Shown: positions 1 through 8,477, counted from the first letter of the stretch. The stretch: DNA of 64,000 nt from an uncultured Granulosicoccaceae bacterium (GCA_938035945.1 CALHOU010000099.1:1-64000); one strand, 5' to 3'. Notes: generated from the letters alone by a model not told the origin. Program-made: numbers and translations.

Positions 1-224
1 CGAAAATTACTTTCGACAGGCGATAATTTTCATCTGCTTATACAATGATAGTTGATTTCAGCATACTCAATTGCTGACGTTCGTGAGGTTTGGCAAAACG
101 CGTACTTTGTCCCCGCTGCAGACGGACACAAACTCATTAACCTAGCTTGTTATCTGGAGTTTCCCAGGCTCTCATCTAACTAGCGGTAATTGTCTGCTCC
201 ATATTTTAACGGTATGATTGAAGG
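1..224. other. 5' flank without a recognisable gene
   Basis: No supported open reading frame, RNA gene or clear promoter was found in the first 224 bases. A 9-base stretch (tactcaatt) resembles part of the 63-bp repeat found downstream, but it is too short to call a copy. Confidence 0.5.
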
Positions 225-719
225 ATGGAAATACGTCGAGAACGTCCTGAGGATCGGCAAGCGATCCATCAGTTAACAACTGATGCCTTTGCACCAATGT
301 CGTACAGTGATGGAACAGAACCTGCCATTATTGATGACCTCCGTGCAGCTGGTAATTTAACGCTTTCCCTGGTCACTATTAAGGACGACATGTTAGTTGC
401 GCATGTTGCCTTTTCCCCAGTTACTATCGGTAACAACACTAATTCTTGGTATGGCCTTGGACCTGTTTCTGTGCATCCGAATCTGCAGCGTAGTGGTATC
501 GGCACCGCTTTGATCAACGAAGGACTTCGGGTTCTTGAAGGAATGAATGCAGATGGGTGTGCGTTAATAGGCAATCCAAAATTTTATCGCAGATTTGGTT
601 TTGTATCCAACGGGAGTATCCAATATCCAGGAGTGTCTGATGAGATTGTTCAGTGGAAAAGCTTTGGCAAGCAGCGTCCAGAAGGGTTGCTCGTCTTCAG
701 TCCTGAATTTGGAAGTTGA
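225..719 (+). CDS. GNAT family N-acetyltransferase (YhbS-like)
   Basis: A 164-residue acetyltransferase of the GNAT superfamily, expected to transfer an acetyl group from acetyl-CoA to an amine; the substrate is unknown. The acetyl-CoA binding core is visible as SVHPNLQRSGIGTAL around residues 80-95 (the Q/RxxGxG/A loop), followed by an AlIGnpkFYrRFGF segment typical of the YhbS-like branch. Length is normal for a single GNAT domain. It reads away from the minus-strand ASCH and VOC genes, and a 63-bp repeat begins about 26 bases after its stop. An AAGG lies directly against the ATG, so the Shine-Dalgarno sequence is poor. Confidence 0.85.
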   Translation: MEIRRERPEDRQAIHQLTTDAFAPMSYSDGTEPAIIDDLRAAGNLTLSLVTIKDDMLVAHVAFSPVTIGNNTNSWYGLGPVSVHPNLQRSGIGTALINEGLRVLEGMNADGCALIGNPKFYRRFGFVSNGSIQYPGVSDEIVQWKSFGKQRPEGLLVFSPEFGS

Positions 720-745
720 TTCCCCCCAGTTCTTGTAAAACCGGT

Positions 746-808
746 ATGGGCCGATATTTGCCGTCCAATTGAGTATAGCCGAACGGCAAAAAAGTCCCCA
801 AAGCGGAA
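746..808. repeat. 63-bp dispersed repeat, copy A
   Basis: Direct repeat matching 1601-1663 at 60 of 63 positions. It holds a short inverted pair, TGCCGT...ACGGCA. It lies between the GNAT stop and the ASCH stop, starting two bases beyond the latter. Its wording (gggccga...agtccccaa.gcgga) resembles the dispersed 'cgg-cccattgcagacatt' type repeats I know from other proteobacterial intergenic regions; that resemblance is from memory. Confidence 0.9.
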
Positions 809-810
809 TA

Positions 811-1104
811 TCAGCTAGTACTTTTTCCTGACCCAATGTACGTAAAAGAAACCAGAAATACTCTCTCGCCCTTTCCATGCTTTGCAACTTTTAGAAGATC
901 AACAAGACCCTGAAAGCCAGACTCTTTGGCCATGCTAGGCGTTACATCCCCAAGCGCTATTTCCTTTACTGTGTTAATTTCAATCCAGCCTTCGTCCAAC
1001 CGGTATCTCTTTCCTTCTCGTACACGTTGTCTGATCCAAATGCGGATACTGGTTGTGATCTCACCACTTTTAATTCGTGGTCTTAATGATTTAGCAAACT
1101 GCAT
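811..1104 (-). CDS. ASCH-domain-like small protein
   Basis: A 97-residue protein that resembles small ASCH/PUA-fold proteins of proteobacteria. The visible pattern is a short basic N-terminus, RIKSGEITTSIRIW, then RYRLDEGWIEIN, then DVTPSMAKESGF and a closing LLKVAKHGKGERVFLVSF. ASCH domains are predicted RNA-binding or base-modification folds; no catalytic activity is claimed here. It is transcribed with the VOC gene upstream (17 bases apart), so the two may be co-expressed. Its stop is almost flush with repeat copy A. Family assignment is by recall of the sequence pattern. Confidence 0.7.
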   Translation of the reverse strand: MQFAKSLRPRIKSGEITTSIRIWIRQRVREGKRYRLDEGWIEINTVKEIALGDVTPSMAKESGFQGLVDLLKVAKHGKGERVFLVSFTYIGSGKSTS

Positions 1105-1121
1105 GTTTCAAATGCACGAAA

Positions 1122-1538
1122 CTATGATTCGGGTGGGGAAGCAATACCTACGACATATCCGTCGGGATCTTGCAGCCAGAATTCACGATGATGCGCGTAC
1201 GGATTCTCGCTTGGTTCCTCGAGGAAGTGAGCATCTATTTCACGTGCTCGATTGACTGCCTCGTCAAAATCATCGACTTCAAACCACAGAACGACGCCGT
1301 GGCCTACTGGGGTATTCTTTTTGCTCATCATATTTGGGTGGTCCTCGACGTCCCAACCGTGAAGTTGCAAGATGATCTGTTTTCCTTTTAAAAGTCGATT
1401 GTACGAATTGCCGTGTGTTTCTTCAGCAGTATTGCCGTGCGGTTTGATGTTTAGAATCATGGCGTACCAAGCACTGCTTGCAAGCACATCTTTGACCGCT
1501 ATTAGCGGCTGCGATCTAGGAGCTTTAGCCTTGGACAT
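1122..1538 (-). CDS. VOC family (glyoxalase/bleomycin-resistance-like) protein
   Basis: A 138-residue vicinal oxygen chelate protein with the usual two beta-alpha-beta-beta-beta modules. The first module starts at PLIAVKDVLASSAWYAMIL, and the second contains VVLWFEVDDFDEAVNRA and ends in EFWLQDPDGYVVGIA, the classic 'F.DPdGy' finish of the family. The superfamily includes glyoxalases, dioxygenases and antibiotic-sequestering proteins; the substrate cannot be told from sequence. It reads on the minus strand ahead of the ASCH-like gene, and repeat copy B lies 62 bases upstream of the start. Confidence 0.88.
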   Translation of the reverse strand: MSKAKAPRSQPLIAVKDVLASSAWYAMILNIKPHGNTAEETHGNSYNRLLKGKQIILQLHGWDVEDHPNMMSKKNTPVGHGVVLWFEVDDFDEAVNRAREIDAHFLEEPSENPYAHHREFWLQDPDGYVVGIASPPES

Positions 1539-1600
1539 CTACAATCCTCTTTTTCAGCTTCTGTTCATCGTAACTCTTGATTCTTCGACTAATGTCTGCA

Positions 1601-1663
1601 ATGGGCCGAAATTTTCCGTCCAATTGAGTATAGCCGAACGGCAAAAAAGTCCCCAATGCGGAA
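1601..1663. repeat. 63-bp dispersed repeat, copy B
   Basis: Second copy of the repeat at 746-808, same orientation, three substitutions. It sits between the stop of the cupin gene and the start of the VOC gene. Immediately beside it is ctaatgtctg, which together with one end of the repeat also appears at 2811-2833 on the other strand. Confidence 0.9.
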
Positions 1664-1749
1664 GTACACCAGTGAAATCGACCGGCAGCTTCGCCAAAGG
1701 ATTCATTCGTCTCAACTGCGAGAATCAAGTTATCAGAACGACTGATCGA

Positions 1750-2124
1750 CTACTCCAAAGCGATAACAACTGCATTCGCTTCACCGTTTAATGGCCTGGC
1801 TCCGTGGCCTTTCCCAGTAGTGTCCTCCATTAACACGCAATCTCCTGCGCAAAAGATCCTTTTTTCACCTTTGCTAGTCCAACCTTCCACTTCACCTGAG
1901 AGTACAATGAATAACTGACGCCGTGGCGATGGATGTGCAGCATCATTCCAATCAGCGGGGAATCGAAACCAGGAGAATCGAGTTGCACTTACGGGTTCTG
2001 AAAGGTGTACCGCAGGCGCAGGTGGTGCGTACTGAATCGCGCTCATTGGAAATTTGATATCTTCGAAACAAGATTCACCAAACTCATCTGCATACAAACG
2101 GACACAACTTATCGGGGCTTCCAT
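1750..2124 (-). CDS. Cupin-like protein
   Basis: The 209-aa track ORF is best started internally at 2124 (124 aa), where ATG is preceded at the proper distance by GGGAAG; the longer N-terminus is low-complexity and antisense to the neighbouring start. The protein has a cupin-type barrel core: RRQLFIVLSGEVEGWTSKGE, then a turn with CAGDCVLMEDTTGKGHGA, matching the usual 'l.G...v..g.....GD....p....H' order. Cupins of this size are often sensors, isomerases or dioxygenases. Function is unknown. It forms a minus-strand set with the VOC and ASCH genes, separated from them by repeat copy B. Confidence 0.75.
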   Translation of the reverse strand: MEAPISCVRLYADEFGESCFEDIKFPMSAIQYAPPAPAVHLSEPVSATRFSWFRFPADWNDAAHPSPRRQLFIVLSGEVEGWTSKGEKRIFCAGDCVLMEDTTGKGHGARPLNGEANAVVIALE

Positions 2125-2245
2125 ACGCGTTCTTCCCGGTGATAATGAAGCCTCACTATACTGGTGTATGAGCACACCAACAACTGTTCGCACTGACAAC
2201 GGGCGGCGGAACACTTTGGTCCGGTCAAAAAAATAAGGAATCTCT

Positions 2246-2740
2246 ATGAATTGGGAAGCTATCGGGGCGATCGGCAACGTTGTTGGTGCTGTCGCAGTGA
2301 CGGTTACGCTTGTATATTTAATTATCCAAATAAAACAAAATAATAAGTTACTGCGGTTAAACACGGCCAATGTCGTCACAGAGGAATTGCAAGCGATGTT
2401 CAGTTTGCTGGCCGCGGATAAGGATCTCAGTGAGATTTTTATCGAAGCAGGGAAACGTGAGGTTCTCGAAGGAGTTAATCGAGTTCGCTACTATACGTTC
2501 ACAAATAATGTAATGCGCATCTATGAAAACGCATATCTTCAAAGACAGGAGAGGTCAATTCCTGAGGCTCATTGGGTGGGATTGACGCGGCTCATGATCG
2601 ACTACACCGATATGCCCGCATTCGCCTCATACTGGTTTGATCGGAAGCACTGGGGCTCGGATGAGTTTATCGAATATATGGAATCGGAAATCATATCATC
2701 GCCTGCCAAGCGTGACATACGTCAACCGGGCGCCATCTAA
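2246..2740 (+). CDS. Hypothetical protein with one N-terminal membrane helix
   Basis: A 164-residue protein with an N-terminal hydrophobic helix (about residues 5-27, GAIGNVVGAVAVTVTLVYLI) followed by a charged, helical soluble part. Similar small proteins, 'helix plus about 130-residue alpha domain', are scattered through marine proteobacteria, usually as hypothetical proteins. No catalytic motif is visible. The start is preceded by AAGGAATCTCT, which places a ribosome binding site at a normal distance. It is divergent from the cupin gene. No function is proposed. Confidence 0.75.
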   Translation: MNWEAIGAIGNVVGAVAVTVTLVYLIIQIKQNNKLLRLNTANVVTEELQAMFSLLAADKDLSEIFIEAGKREVLEGVNRVRYYTFTNNVMRIYENAYLQRQERSIPEAHWVGLTRLMIDYTDMPAFASYWFDRKHWGSDEFIEYMESEIISSPAKRDIRQPGAI

Positions 2741-2810
2741 CAGTATAATGAGTAAATGTAATCTTCCTGCGATCAAAAGCTATCGTTCATGATTTATTCT
2801 GGGAGTCAGG

Positions 2811-2833
2811 ATTGGGGACTTTTCAGACATTAG
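2811..2833. repeat. Deleted relic of the 63-bp repeat
   Basis: The string attggggactttt joined directly to cagacattag equals, on the opposite strand, the two ends of the extended repeat at 1589-1663 with the middle about 50 bases missing. Only 23 bases match, so this is a tentative call. Confidence 0.4.
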
Positions 2834-2885
2834 AGTCCAGATCATTTCGCACACTTTATATCAGATTAAGTCCCAGCATTTAAAA

Positions 2886-3446
2886 CTATTCAATCGGAAT
2901 ATTGAGTTGTGTGCAATTAACATGATCGGAGGAACGCCGATTAACACAACCTCTTGTTAATGGATTTTCCACAGCCCAACCGAACGGCTCAACCGATTCC
3001 CATTTACCATTACCGTCTACATCTATAAACGCACCAATAAAGTTCACATCAAATCGACGCTTTTCACCCGGTCCGTAAATATTGCTTAGCTTAAAGCGAT
3101 ATTCGTTTTGTCCGTTTATAACCGTATCGTTAGGATTAGCCTCTAATACCGCCGTGTTATCTTCTTGCACAATGAATGACACATCAATACTCTGAATGAC
3201 CACACTGCATGTTTGGCCAAGCGATTCACAAATGTCACCACCATCCATCGCGGTATTCTCGCTTTGTTCTTCTGCCTTTATTGCCCAGACACCCAGCATT
3301 TTTTTGCCTTCATGAATTTCTGACAAAGAACCTTTTAGGCTAATCGTGCCTTCGGCTTTCAAAAACGTATCGCAAGCAGCACCTACGAACAACCAGCCGG
3401 TTACGAGCACAAAAAGCAGCTTTAACCTTAGATTGCGATTAGTCAT
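2886..3446 (-). CDS. Putative lipoprotein of unknown function
   Basis: A 186-residue exported protein. The N-terminus has basic residues, a hydrophobic stretch and VGAAC at about residues 21-25, which fits a lipobox with Cys25 as the lipidated residue. The mature part is beta-rich and has DVDGNGKWESVEPFGWA near the C-terminus, which resembles a short calcium-binding or 'DxDGNG' type loop. Paired cysteines (CESLGQTC, RGC...NC) suggest disulfides in the periplasm. The ATG overlaps by four bases (ATGA) the stop of a broken upstream reading frame, as in a former operon. No known family was recognised. Confidence 0.72.
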   Translation of the reverse strand: MTNRNLRLKLLFVLVTGWLFVGAACDTFLKAEGTISLKGSLSEIHEGKKMLGVWAIKAEEQSENTAMDGGDICESLGQTCSVVIQSIDVSFIVQEDNTAVLEANPNDTVINGQNEYRFKLSNIYGPGEKRRFDVNFIGAFIDVDGNGKWESVEPFGWAVENPLTRGCVNRRSSDHVNCTQLNIPIE

Positions 3447-3729
3447 ACAGGCTCTGCCAATTTTTCAACAAGGTATTCTGCCAGCCGCTTACCCCAGACA
3501 TCGGGATTCATCGACTCCTCCTCACCTATGTACGGCGGGAACTTGTTACTCTTAAATTCTACGGAAGTCTTCAATTATGTTGCCTCTGTCTTGCACTTGT
3601 ACAAGCAGAATTTCTGCTCTGTCATCTGGATTCGCCAAATACTGTCCGATAGCGTGCGCAGTAACTTAGAGCCCAATCACACTCCATGCTTTCGATCGCA
3701 TGGGAATACGTATAGCACTTCACAAACAC
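3443..3729 (-). pseudogene. Frame-broken gene remnant
   Basis: Protein-like segments continue through three minus-strand frames: about 3729-3666 (IESMECDWAL), 3665-3564 (IGQYLANPDDRAEILLV) and 3563-3443 (KFPPYIGEEESMNPDVWG, then RLAEYLVEKLAE). Joined through two single-base shifts they give one plausible polypeptide of about 95 residues. Its stop overlaps the lipoprotein start as ATGA, which argues that it was once a translated upstream partner. The last segment is hydrophilic and helical; no family is claimed. Sequencing error is an alternative explanation for the shifts. Confidence 0.4.
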
Positions 3730-3911
3730 AATGTTAACGGGTGCTGATATTCAACACAATTTGTTGCCCAGAACCCAAATTGCTCTAGTGCGGTAATTAA
3801 TTTTCACAATAGGCCGAAAACAAGTAGGAGGAGAACGACGCAAGCTCTACCCATATTGCGGAAGTACTCGAGAAAACAATAAATCGCGAATCCAACGAAG
3901 AGACGGACAAT

Positions 3912-4592
3912 ATGAACTTTGTAAAAACTACGATAATCGCAACCGCCGCCTTAGTCACTGTAGGTTGTGCCACGGACGACCCTAATCGACGTGCTAAAAC
4001 AGGTGCCGCTATAGGCGCAATCGCTGGTGGCATCATCGGCAACCAAACTAGCAGCAAAAACGGTAAATTTGTAGGTGCCGCAGTCGGTGCGTTAACAGGT
4101 GCAGCAGTTGGTAATTACATGGACAAGCAACAGCGTCGCATGGAACAACAGTTAGCAGCAGAACAAGCTAACCAGGAAATTACAATCACTCGCATTGACG
4201 AAGAAACCTTGAAAGTAAACGTCAGCAGCGAAGTGTCTTTCGATGTTAACCAAGCTTCAATCAAAAGCAGCTTCCGCGACAGCCTGGAAAAGGTAGCTGC
4301 GGTTGTTTCTGAATACGACAAAACAGCGATACACGTTATCGGCCACACAGACAGCACTGGTTCAAACAGCTATAACCAACAGCTTTCTGAAAAGCGTGCA
4401 AGTTCAGTTGCTCGTTACTTGAGTCAGAACGGTGTTCAGCGTGACCGCATGCGTATGAAAGGTAAAGGCGAGAACATGCCTGTTGCTGACAACGGTAGCA
4501 GCGCGGGTCGTAGTCAGAACCGTCGTGTTGAAATCTACTTAAAGCCATTTGTTGAAGGTCGCGAGAACGATGCGTTCCGTTCGCCAGTTTAA
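3912..4592 (+). CDS. OmpA-family lipoprotein with glycine-zipper region (YiaD-like)
   Basis: A 226-residue outer-membrane lipoprotein. Residues 1-19 form a signal peptide with VTVGC as lipobox. Residues about 30-75 are a glycine zipper (GAAIGAIAGGIIGN, then GAAVGALTGAAVGNYMD), followed by a charged coil and a C-terminal OmpA-like domain (about 105-215). The peptidoglycan-binding signature is clear: VIGHTDSTGSNSYNQQLSEK, then NRRVEIYL at the end, including the Asp and Arg that bind meso-diaminopimelate in this family. The organisation matches E. coli YiaD. It likely tethers the outer membrane to the cell wall. It is monocistronic, with its own terminator. Confidence 0.92.
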   Translation: MNFVKTTIIATAALVTVGCATDDPNRRAKTGAAIGAIAGGIIGNQTSSKNGKFVGAAVGALTGAAVGNYMDKQQRRMEQQLAAEQANQEITITRIDEETLKVNVSSEVSFDVNQASIKSSFRDSLEKVAAVVSEYDKTAIHVIGHTDSTGSNSYNQQLSEKRASSVARYLSQNGVQRDRMRMKGKGENMPVADNGSSAGRSQNRRVEIYLKPFVEGRENDAFRSPV

Positions 4593-4620
4593 GCAATAGC
4601 TTTTAGGAAATTTAAGAAGA

Positions 4621-4647
4621 GGCCGCTTTTTTTAGCGGCCCTTTTTT
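4621..4647 (+). terminator. Intrinsic terminator after the OmpA lipoprotein gene
   Basis: GGCCGCT...AGCGGCC stem with a T-rich loop, followed by seven T residues, 28 bases after the stop codon. It also lies just beyond the stop of the minus-strand aldolase gene. Confidence 0.85.
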
Positions 4648-4652
4648 ATGCC

Positions 4653-5465
4653 CTATGCACTTTGTCGCCATTGAGGGTCTAAACGATCAAGCATGCGCAA
4701 ATAAGCTGGCCACTCTGGCAACGCCACCTCAGCACCCGCTTGCGCAGCTCCGCTTTCAAACTGCTCTCGTGTTTTAAGCACTACTTCTGGACGCGGTTTT
4801 TTCAAGGTTCCACCACCAGCTACAGCAGCCATGGCTTTTAACTGTACACCTGCACAATCTTCAAAATGATATAAGCGCGTAAACGCTTGCGCAATGCTTT
4901 GACCGCAAATCAGTATGCCGTGGTTGTACAACAGCATCGTGTGTTTGTCTTTACCTAAATCCTTGACGATGGTTTCGCGCTCTGCCAAGTCTAAGGCTAT
5001 ACCTTCAAATTCATGGGTACCGATGCGCTCATGAAACATGCAGCCCATTTGTGTTAGCGGAATAAACCCCTCTTCCAAACAACAAATGGCGGTCGCGTTT
5101 TGCGAGTGCGTATGTAGTACGCACTGTAAATCTGGCCGCGCCGCATGAATGGCAGAATGAATGGTGTAGCCTGCAGCGTTTATTGGGAATGGATTGTCGT
5201 CAAGCTTATTTCCGTCGATGTCTATCTTGACTAAGTTGTCTGGGCGAATCTCGTCATAGCCATGGCCAAACGGATTGATAAGTAAATGCTCAGTGCCGGG
5301 AATACGCGCTGTGATGTGATTGTAAACCTGAGAAGTCCAGCCATGATGATGTACCAGTCGATAGGCCGCAGCCAAGTCAACACGGGTTTGCCACTCGGTC
5401 TCACTACAATCTGCTTGGCGCGTATTGAGCTGGTGGATATTGGATGCAAGCGTTGGCTTGGACAT
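4653..5465 (-). CDS. Class II aldolase/adducin family protein
   Basis: A 270-residue member of the class II aldolase/adducin family. Members with this architecture include zinc-dependent aldolases and sugar-acid or hydroxy-acid decarboxylases. Zinc ligands are visible in VLHTHSQNAT (two His) and in LLYNHGILICG (third His), and the phosphate-loop-like GSxxxR region is replaced by YNHITARIPGTEHLLINPFG. The C-terminal helical extension (GGGTLKKPRPEVVLKTREQFE) is typical of the longer bacterial paralogues that are annotated only to family level. It is divergent from the ketopantoate reductase gene. The substrate is not predictable. Confidence 0.88.
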   Translation of the reverse strand: MSKPTLASNIHQLNTRQADCSETEWQTRVDLAAAYRLVHHHGWTSQVYNHITARIPGTEHLLINPFGHGYDEIRPDNLVKIDIDGNKLDDNPFPINAAGYTIHSAIHAARPDLQCVLHTHSQNATAICCLEEGFIPLTQMGCMFHERIGTHEFEGIALDLAERETIVKDLGKDKHTMLLYNHGILICGQSIAQAFTRLYHFEDCAGVQLKAMAAVAGGGTLKKPRPEVVLKTREQFESGAAQAGAEVALPEWPAYLRMLDRLDPQWRQSA

Positions 5466-5544
5466 TGTGATCTCCGAACGGCATGAGTAGCCATACTAGC
5501 CAATTTCCAGTTACCCTGTAAAGATGATCGATGAGGATACAAAC

Positions 5545-6474
5545 ATGCGGATTGCCATATTAGGCGCAGGTGCCATGGGTTCTTGGTTTGGTGGGCTACT
5601 GGCGCTTCAAGGCCAGTCGGTGCAACTACTAACAACCAATGAAGATCATCGCACCGCAATTAAGCAAAATGGGCTTCTACTGAAAGCGCCAGAGGGTGAC
5701 ACAACCGTCAGTATCGATGTACATGCGCCCAATGAAATGACGGGCTCGGTTGATCTGGTGATGCTCATGACAAAAACGTTCCAAACAACACAAGCCTTGG
5801 CGAGCATTACCCATAATATTGACGACAATACTCACATTCTGAGTTTGCAAAACGGCCTTGGCAATGCGGAAAACATTGAACAGTTTGTAGCCCTGGACAG
5901 GGTGTGGGTAGGCGTATCGATGATGCCAATCGATAAAGTGGCCCCAGGCGTAGTAGCAGGTAAAGGACAGGGCAGCAGTTATTTTGGCAATGCGACGCAT
6001 GCAAGTAAAACCAGTATGGCCACCGCTATTGAATCTACGTTCAATAGCGCAGGTATCGAACTACACCATGATGAGAACATCCATCAACGCATCTGGGAGA
6101 AAGTGGCATTTAACTCTGGCATGAATGCATTAAGTGCGCTCACCAACGGCAGGCCAGGAACGATAGGCCGTTACCAAGAGGCGAAAACGCTTGCCATAAA
6201 TGTAGCAAAGGAAGTCGTTGAAGTTGCTTTAGCTTGTGACATCACTCTGGATTTTTCACGCATCAAAGAAATGATCGAGCTCTCGGTTTCAAAACATGCA
6301 GAACATATACCGTCAATGTTGCAAGACATGCATGCCAATAGACAAACAGAGGTAGATGCACTTAGTGGAGCGGTTACGCGAATGGCAAGCAAATCAGGTA
6401 TTGCAACCCCTCTTAATCACACGCTAACGACATTGATTAAGCTAAAGGAGCTGTCTAACGAAGAATATGCATAA
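5545..6474 (+). CDS. 2-dehydropantoate 2-reductase family protein
   Basis: Ketopantoate reductase fold, NADPH-dependent; the canonical reaction reduces 2-dehydropantoate to pantoate in coenzyme A synthesis. The start at 5545 (309 aa) is chosen over 5524 because MRIAILGAGAMGSWFGGLLA is the standard N-terminus (GxGxxG Rossmann motif) and GAGGA lies about nine bases upstream. The hallmark catalytic segment WEKVAFNSGMNALSALTNG, carrying the Lys and the substrate-binding Asn residues, is present, and a C-terminal helical domain follows. Paralogues with other 2-oxo acid substrates are common, so a PanE symbol is withheld. Confidence 0.88.
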   Translation: MRIAILGAGAMGSWFGGLLALQGQSVQLLTTNEDHRTAIKQNGLLLKAPEGDTTVSIDVHAPNEMTGSVDLVMLMTKTFQTTQALASITHNIDDNTHILSLQNGLGNAENIEQFVALDRVWVGVSMMPIDKVAPGVVAGKGQGSSYFGNATHASKTSMATAIESTFNSAGIELHHDENIHQRIWEKVAFNSGMNALSALTNGRPGTIGRYQEAKTLAINVAKEVVEVALACDITLDFSRIKEMIELSVSKHAEHIPSMLQDMHANRQTEVDALSGAVTRMASKSGIATPLNHTLTTLIKLKELSNEEYA

Positions 6475-6555
6475 CGACTTAGCAATGCGCAAATGGTCCC
6501 GTATATTTTCCGACCCGAGGATCTTGCACATATAGCGCTTTAGTGTTCGTTAAAA

Positions 6556-8346
6556 CTACAAAGGCCAGAAAAACAAAATCAAAGGCACACTAATAGCCAC
6601 GATAATAATTTCCAGCGGCAAGCCCATGCGCCAGTAGTCGTTAAATTTATATCCACCCGGCCCCATAACCAGGGTATTACATTGATGCCCTATCGGTGTT
6701 AAAAACGCACAAGATGCACCCACAGCCACGCACATCAAAAACGGATCGGCATTGACATTAAGCGCGGTTGCCATCGCAATACCCAGTGGCGCCATCACCA
6801 AAGCGGTGGCGGCGTTGTTAATCACATCCGATAACAACATAGTCACAACTAGCAACAGGGTTAACACAACCGGTATAGGAAACCCGCTGGTCCATTGAAT
6901 TAGCGAATCAGCCACCAACTGCGTTGTACCAGTGGTTGTTAATGCGTTGCCCACTGGAATCATAGCCGCAAGCAACACGATAACAGGCCAATCAATATCA
7001 TCGTATATTTGTCTGGGCGATAAAATACCGAACAACACATACGCCATAATCGCCAGCAAGAAAGCCGTGGTTAGTGATGTTACCCCAATGATGCCTAATC
7101 CAATTGCCGCTGCGAAAATAGCGGAGGCGGTAAGCACGCGCTTGGTTCGGTTCAAATCTATAGGGCGCTTCGCAAGCGGCCACATACCCAGTTTTCGAAA
7201 ATGTTCATCAATTGATTCAGCATCGCCTTTTAATAGCAACACGTCGCCGGCTCTAAATATTTGCTGACGCAAACGCTGTGTTACTGACCGGCCGTTTCTG
7301 GCCAAACCAACCAATGCTACGGTTCTACCGGTTTCGGCACGAATAAAATCCACGCCCTGCTCGATCAATGGCGATACGTTTTTAACAACACCTTCAACCA
7401 TGACTTCGTTATCTGGGTCTGGTTGTACAAAAGCCGGTGTGGCAGAGCTGAGCAACTCAAGCGAGTGTTTTTCTAAAAATTCGCGCAGCTCATCCGGGGC
7501 TGCACGCATGATCAAGATGTCTTCTTCGGCAATCACATAGCTTGCGCGTACCGCGCGGGCGAATCGACGCTTACCGGCAACACCAATAATCTCTACGCCT
7601 GTTCTCTCGCCATCGGCGTCACCCAAATCGGTTTCACCTAAAGTTTTGCCAACCAAGGGGGAATCTTTAGGCACTTTAGCTTCTGTTAAATATTGCCCAA
7701 CTTCAAACAGTTTGTTGGCCGTGTTGTTTTGCATGCGCTCGCGCGGTATCAATCGCCACCCGATAAATGTGATGAACAAACCACCGATGATTGCAATGGG
7801 TAAGCCCACCGGTGTGAAAGAAAACATACCGAATGCCTCACCAGTATGATCAGCACGAATGGAGGCGACGATGATATTCGGCGGCGTACCGATCAAGGTC
7901 ATCATGCCACCGAGCAAACTACCAAACGCCAATGGCATCAAGATTAATGCGGGCGATCGATTGCGTTCATCGCAAGTGGATAAAGCGATGGGAAGCAGCA
8001 AAGCCAATGCGCCAACGTTATTCATAAAAGCTGACGCCACAGTGATAACAGCCGTTAATGCAGCGATGTGCATGATCGGTGTTTCGGTTAGATGGCTGAT
8101 ACGGCTCGCTATCTCATCAACAACACCTGCATTTTTTAAGGCGCTACTAATAATGAGTACGGCAGCAACGGTAATTACCGCTGGGTGACCAAAGCCCAGA
8201 AACGCTTTGTCGGTTTCAACCAGGCCAAGCAACACACACGCAATCAGCGCCGACATGGCGACCAGGTCGTAGCGCCAGCGGCCCCAGCCAAACATAAGCA
8301 TGGCTAAGCCCAATATCGCACTGATCAGAATCTGTTCTGTTGTCAT
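6556..8346 (-). CDS. SLC13-family permease with TrkA-C domains
   Basis: A 596-residue inner-membrane transporter of the divalent anion:Na+ symporter superfamily. Transmembrane blocks occupy about residues 5-205 and 400-596 and flank two cytoplasmic RCK-C (TrkA-C) domains at about 210-385, visible as PLVGKTLGETDL...DILIMRAAPDEL and RQQIFRAGDVLLLKGD. The helical hairpin signatures NNVGALALLLPIAL...LIGTPPNIIVAS and SDVINNAATALVMAPLG...TPIGHQCNTLV carry the paired Asn/Thr-Pro motifs that bind substrate and sodium. Related proteins move sulfate, thiosulfate or dicarboxylates; the substrate is not assigned. It lies tail to tail with the ketopantoate reductase gene. Confidence 0.9.
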   Translation of the reverse strand: MTTEQILISAILGLAMLMFGWGRWRYDLVAMSALIACVLLGLVETDKAFLGFGHPAVITVAAVLIISSALKNAGVVDEIASRISHLTETPIMHIAALTAVITVASAFMNNVGALALLLPIALSTCDERNRSPALILMPLAFGSLLGGMMTLIGTPPNIIVASIRADHTGEAFGMFSFTPVGLPIAIIGGLFITFIGWRLIPRERMQNNTANKLFEVGQYLTEAKVPKDSPLVGKTLGETDLGDADGERTGVEIIGVAGKRRFARAVRASYVIAEEDILIMRAAPDELREFLEKHSLELLSSATPAFVQPDPDNEVMVEGVVKNVSPLIEQGVDFIRAETGRTVALVGLARNGRSVTQRLRQQIFRAGDVLLLKGDAESIDEHFRKLGMWPLAKRPIDLNRTKRVLTASAIFAAAIGLGIIGVTSLTTAFLLAIMAYVLFGILSPRQIYDDIDWPVIVLLAAMIPVGNALTTTGTTQLVADSLIQWTSGFPIPVVLTLLLVVTMLLSDVINNAATALVMAPLGIAMATALNVNADPFLMCVAVGASCAFLTPIGHQCNTLVMGPGGYKFNDYWRMGLPLEIIIVAISVPLILFFWPL

Positions 8347-8477
8347 GGTTTTAGTTTAATTCGCCCAGCTCTTTGCTGCCGCAACGGTTGCACGGCTTTT
8401 GCATTCTACTAGGGAGCGCCCGTCGGTTCAGGCACAAGGTCTAATCGACCCGTAAAACAGGATATATAGTTCATCTT

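Noticed and set aside
746-1663. Integron attC sites
   Set aside because: The 63-bp repeats do not show the RYYYAAC/GTTRRRY core and no integrase gene is in the window.
1525-1728. 67-aa minus-strand ORF
   Set aside because: It is largely the translation of repeat copy B and has no independent protein-like pattern.
3528-3737. 69-aa plus-strand ORF
   Set aside because: It is antisense to the frame-broken minus remnant, which reads more like protein.
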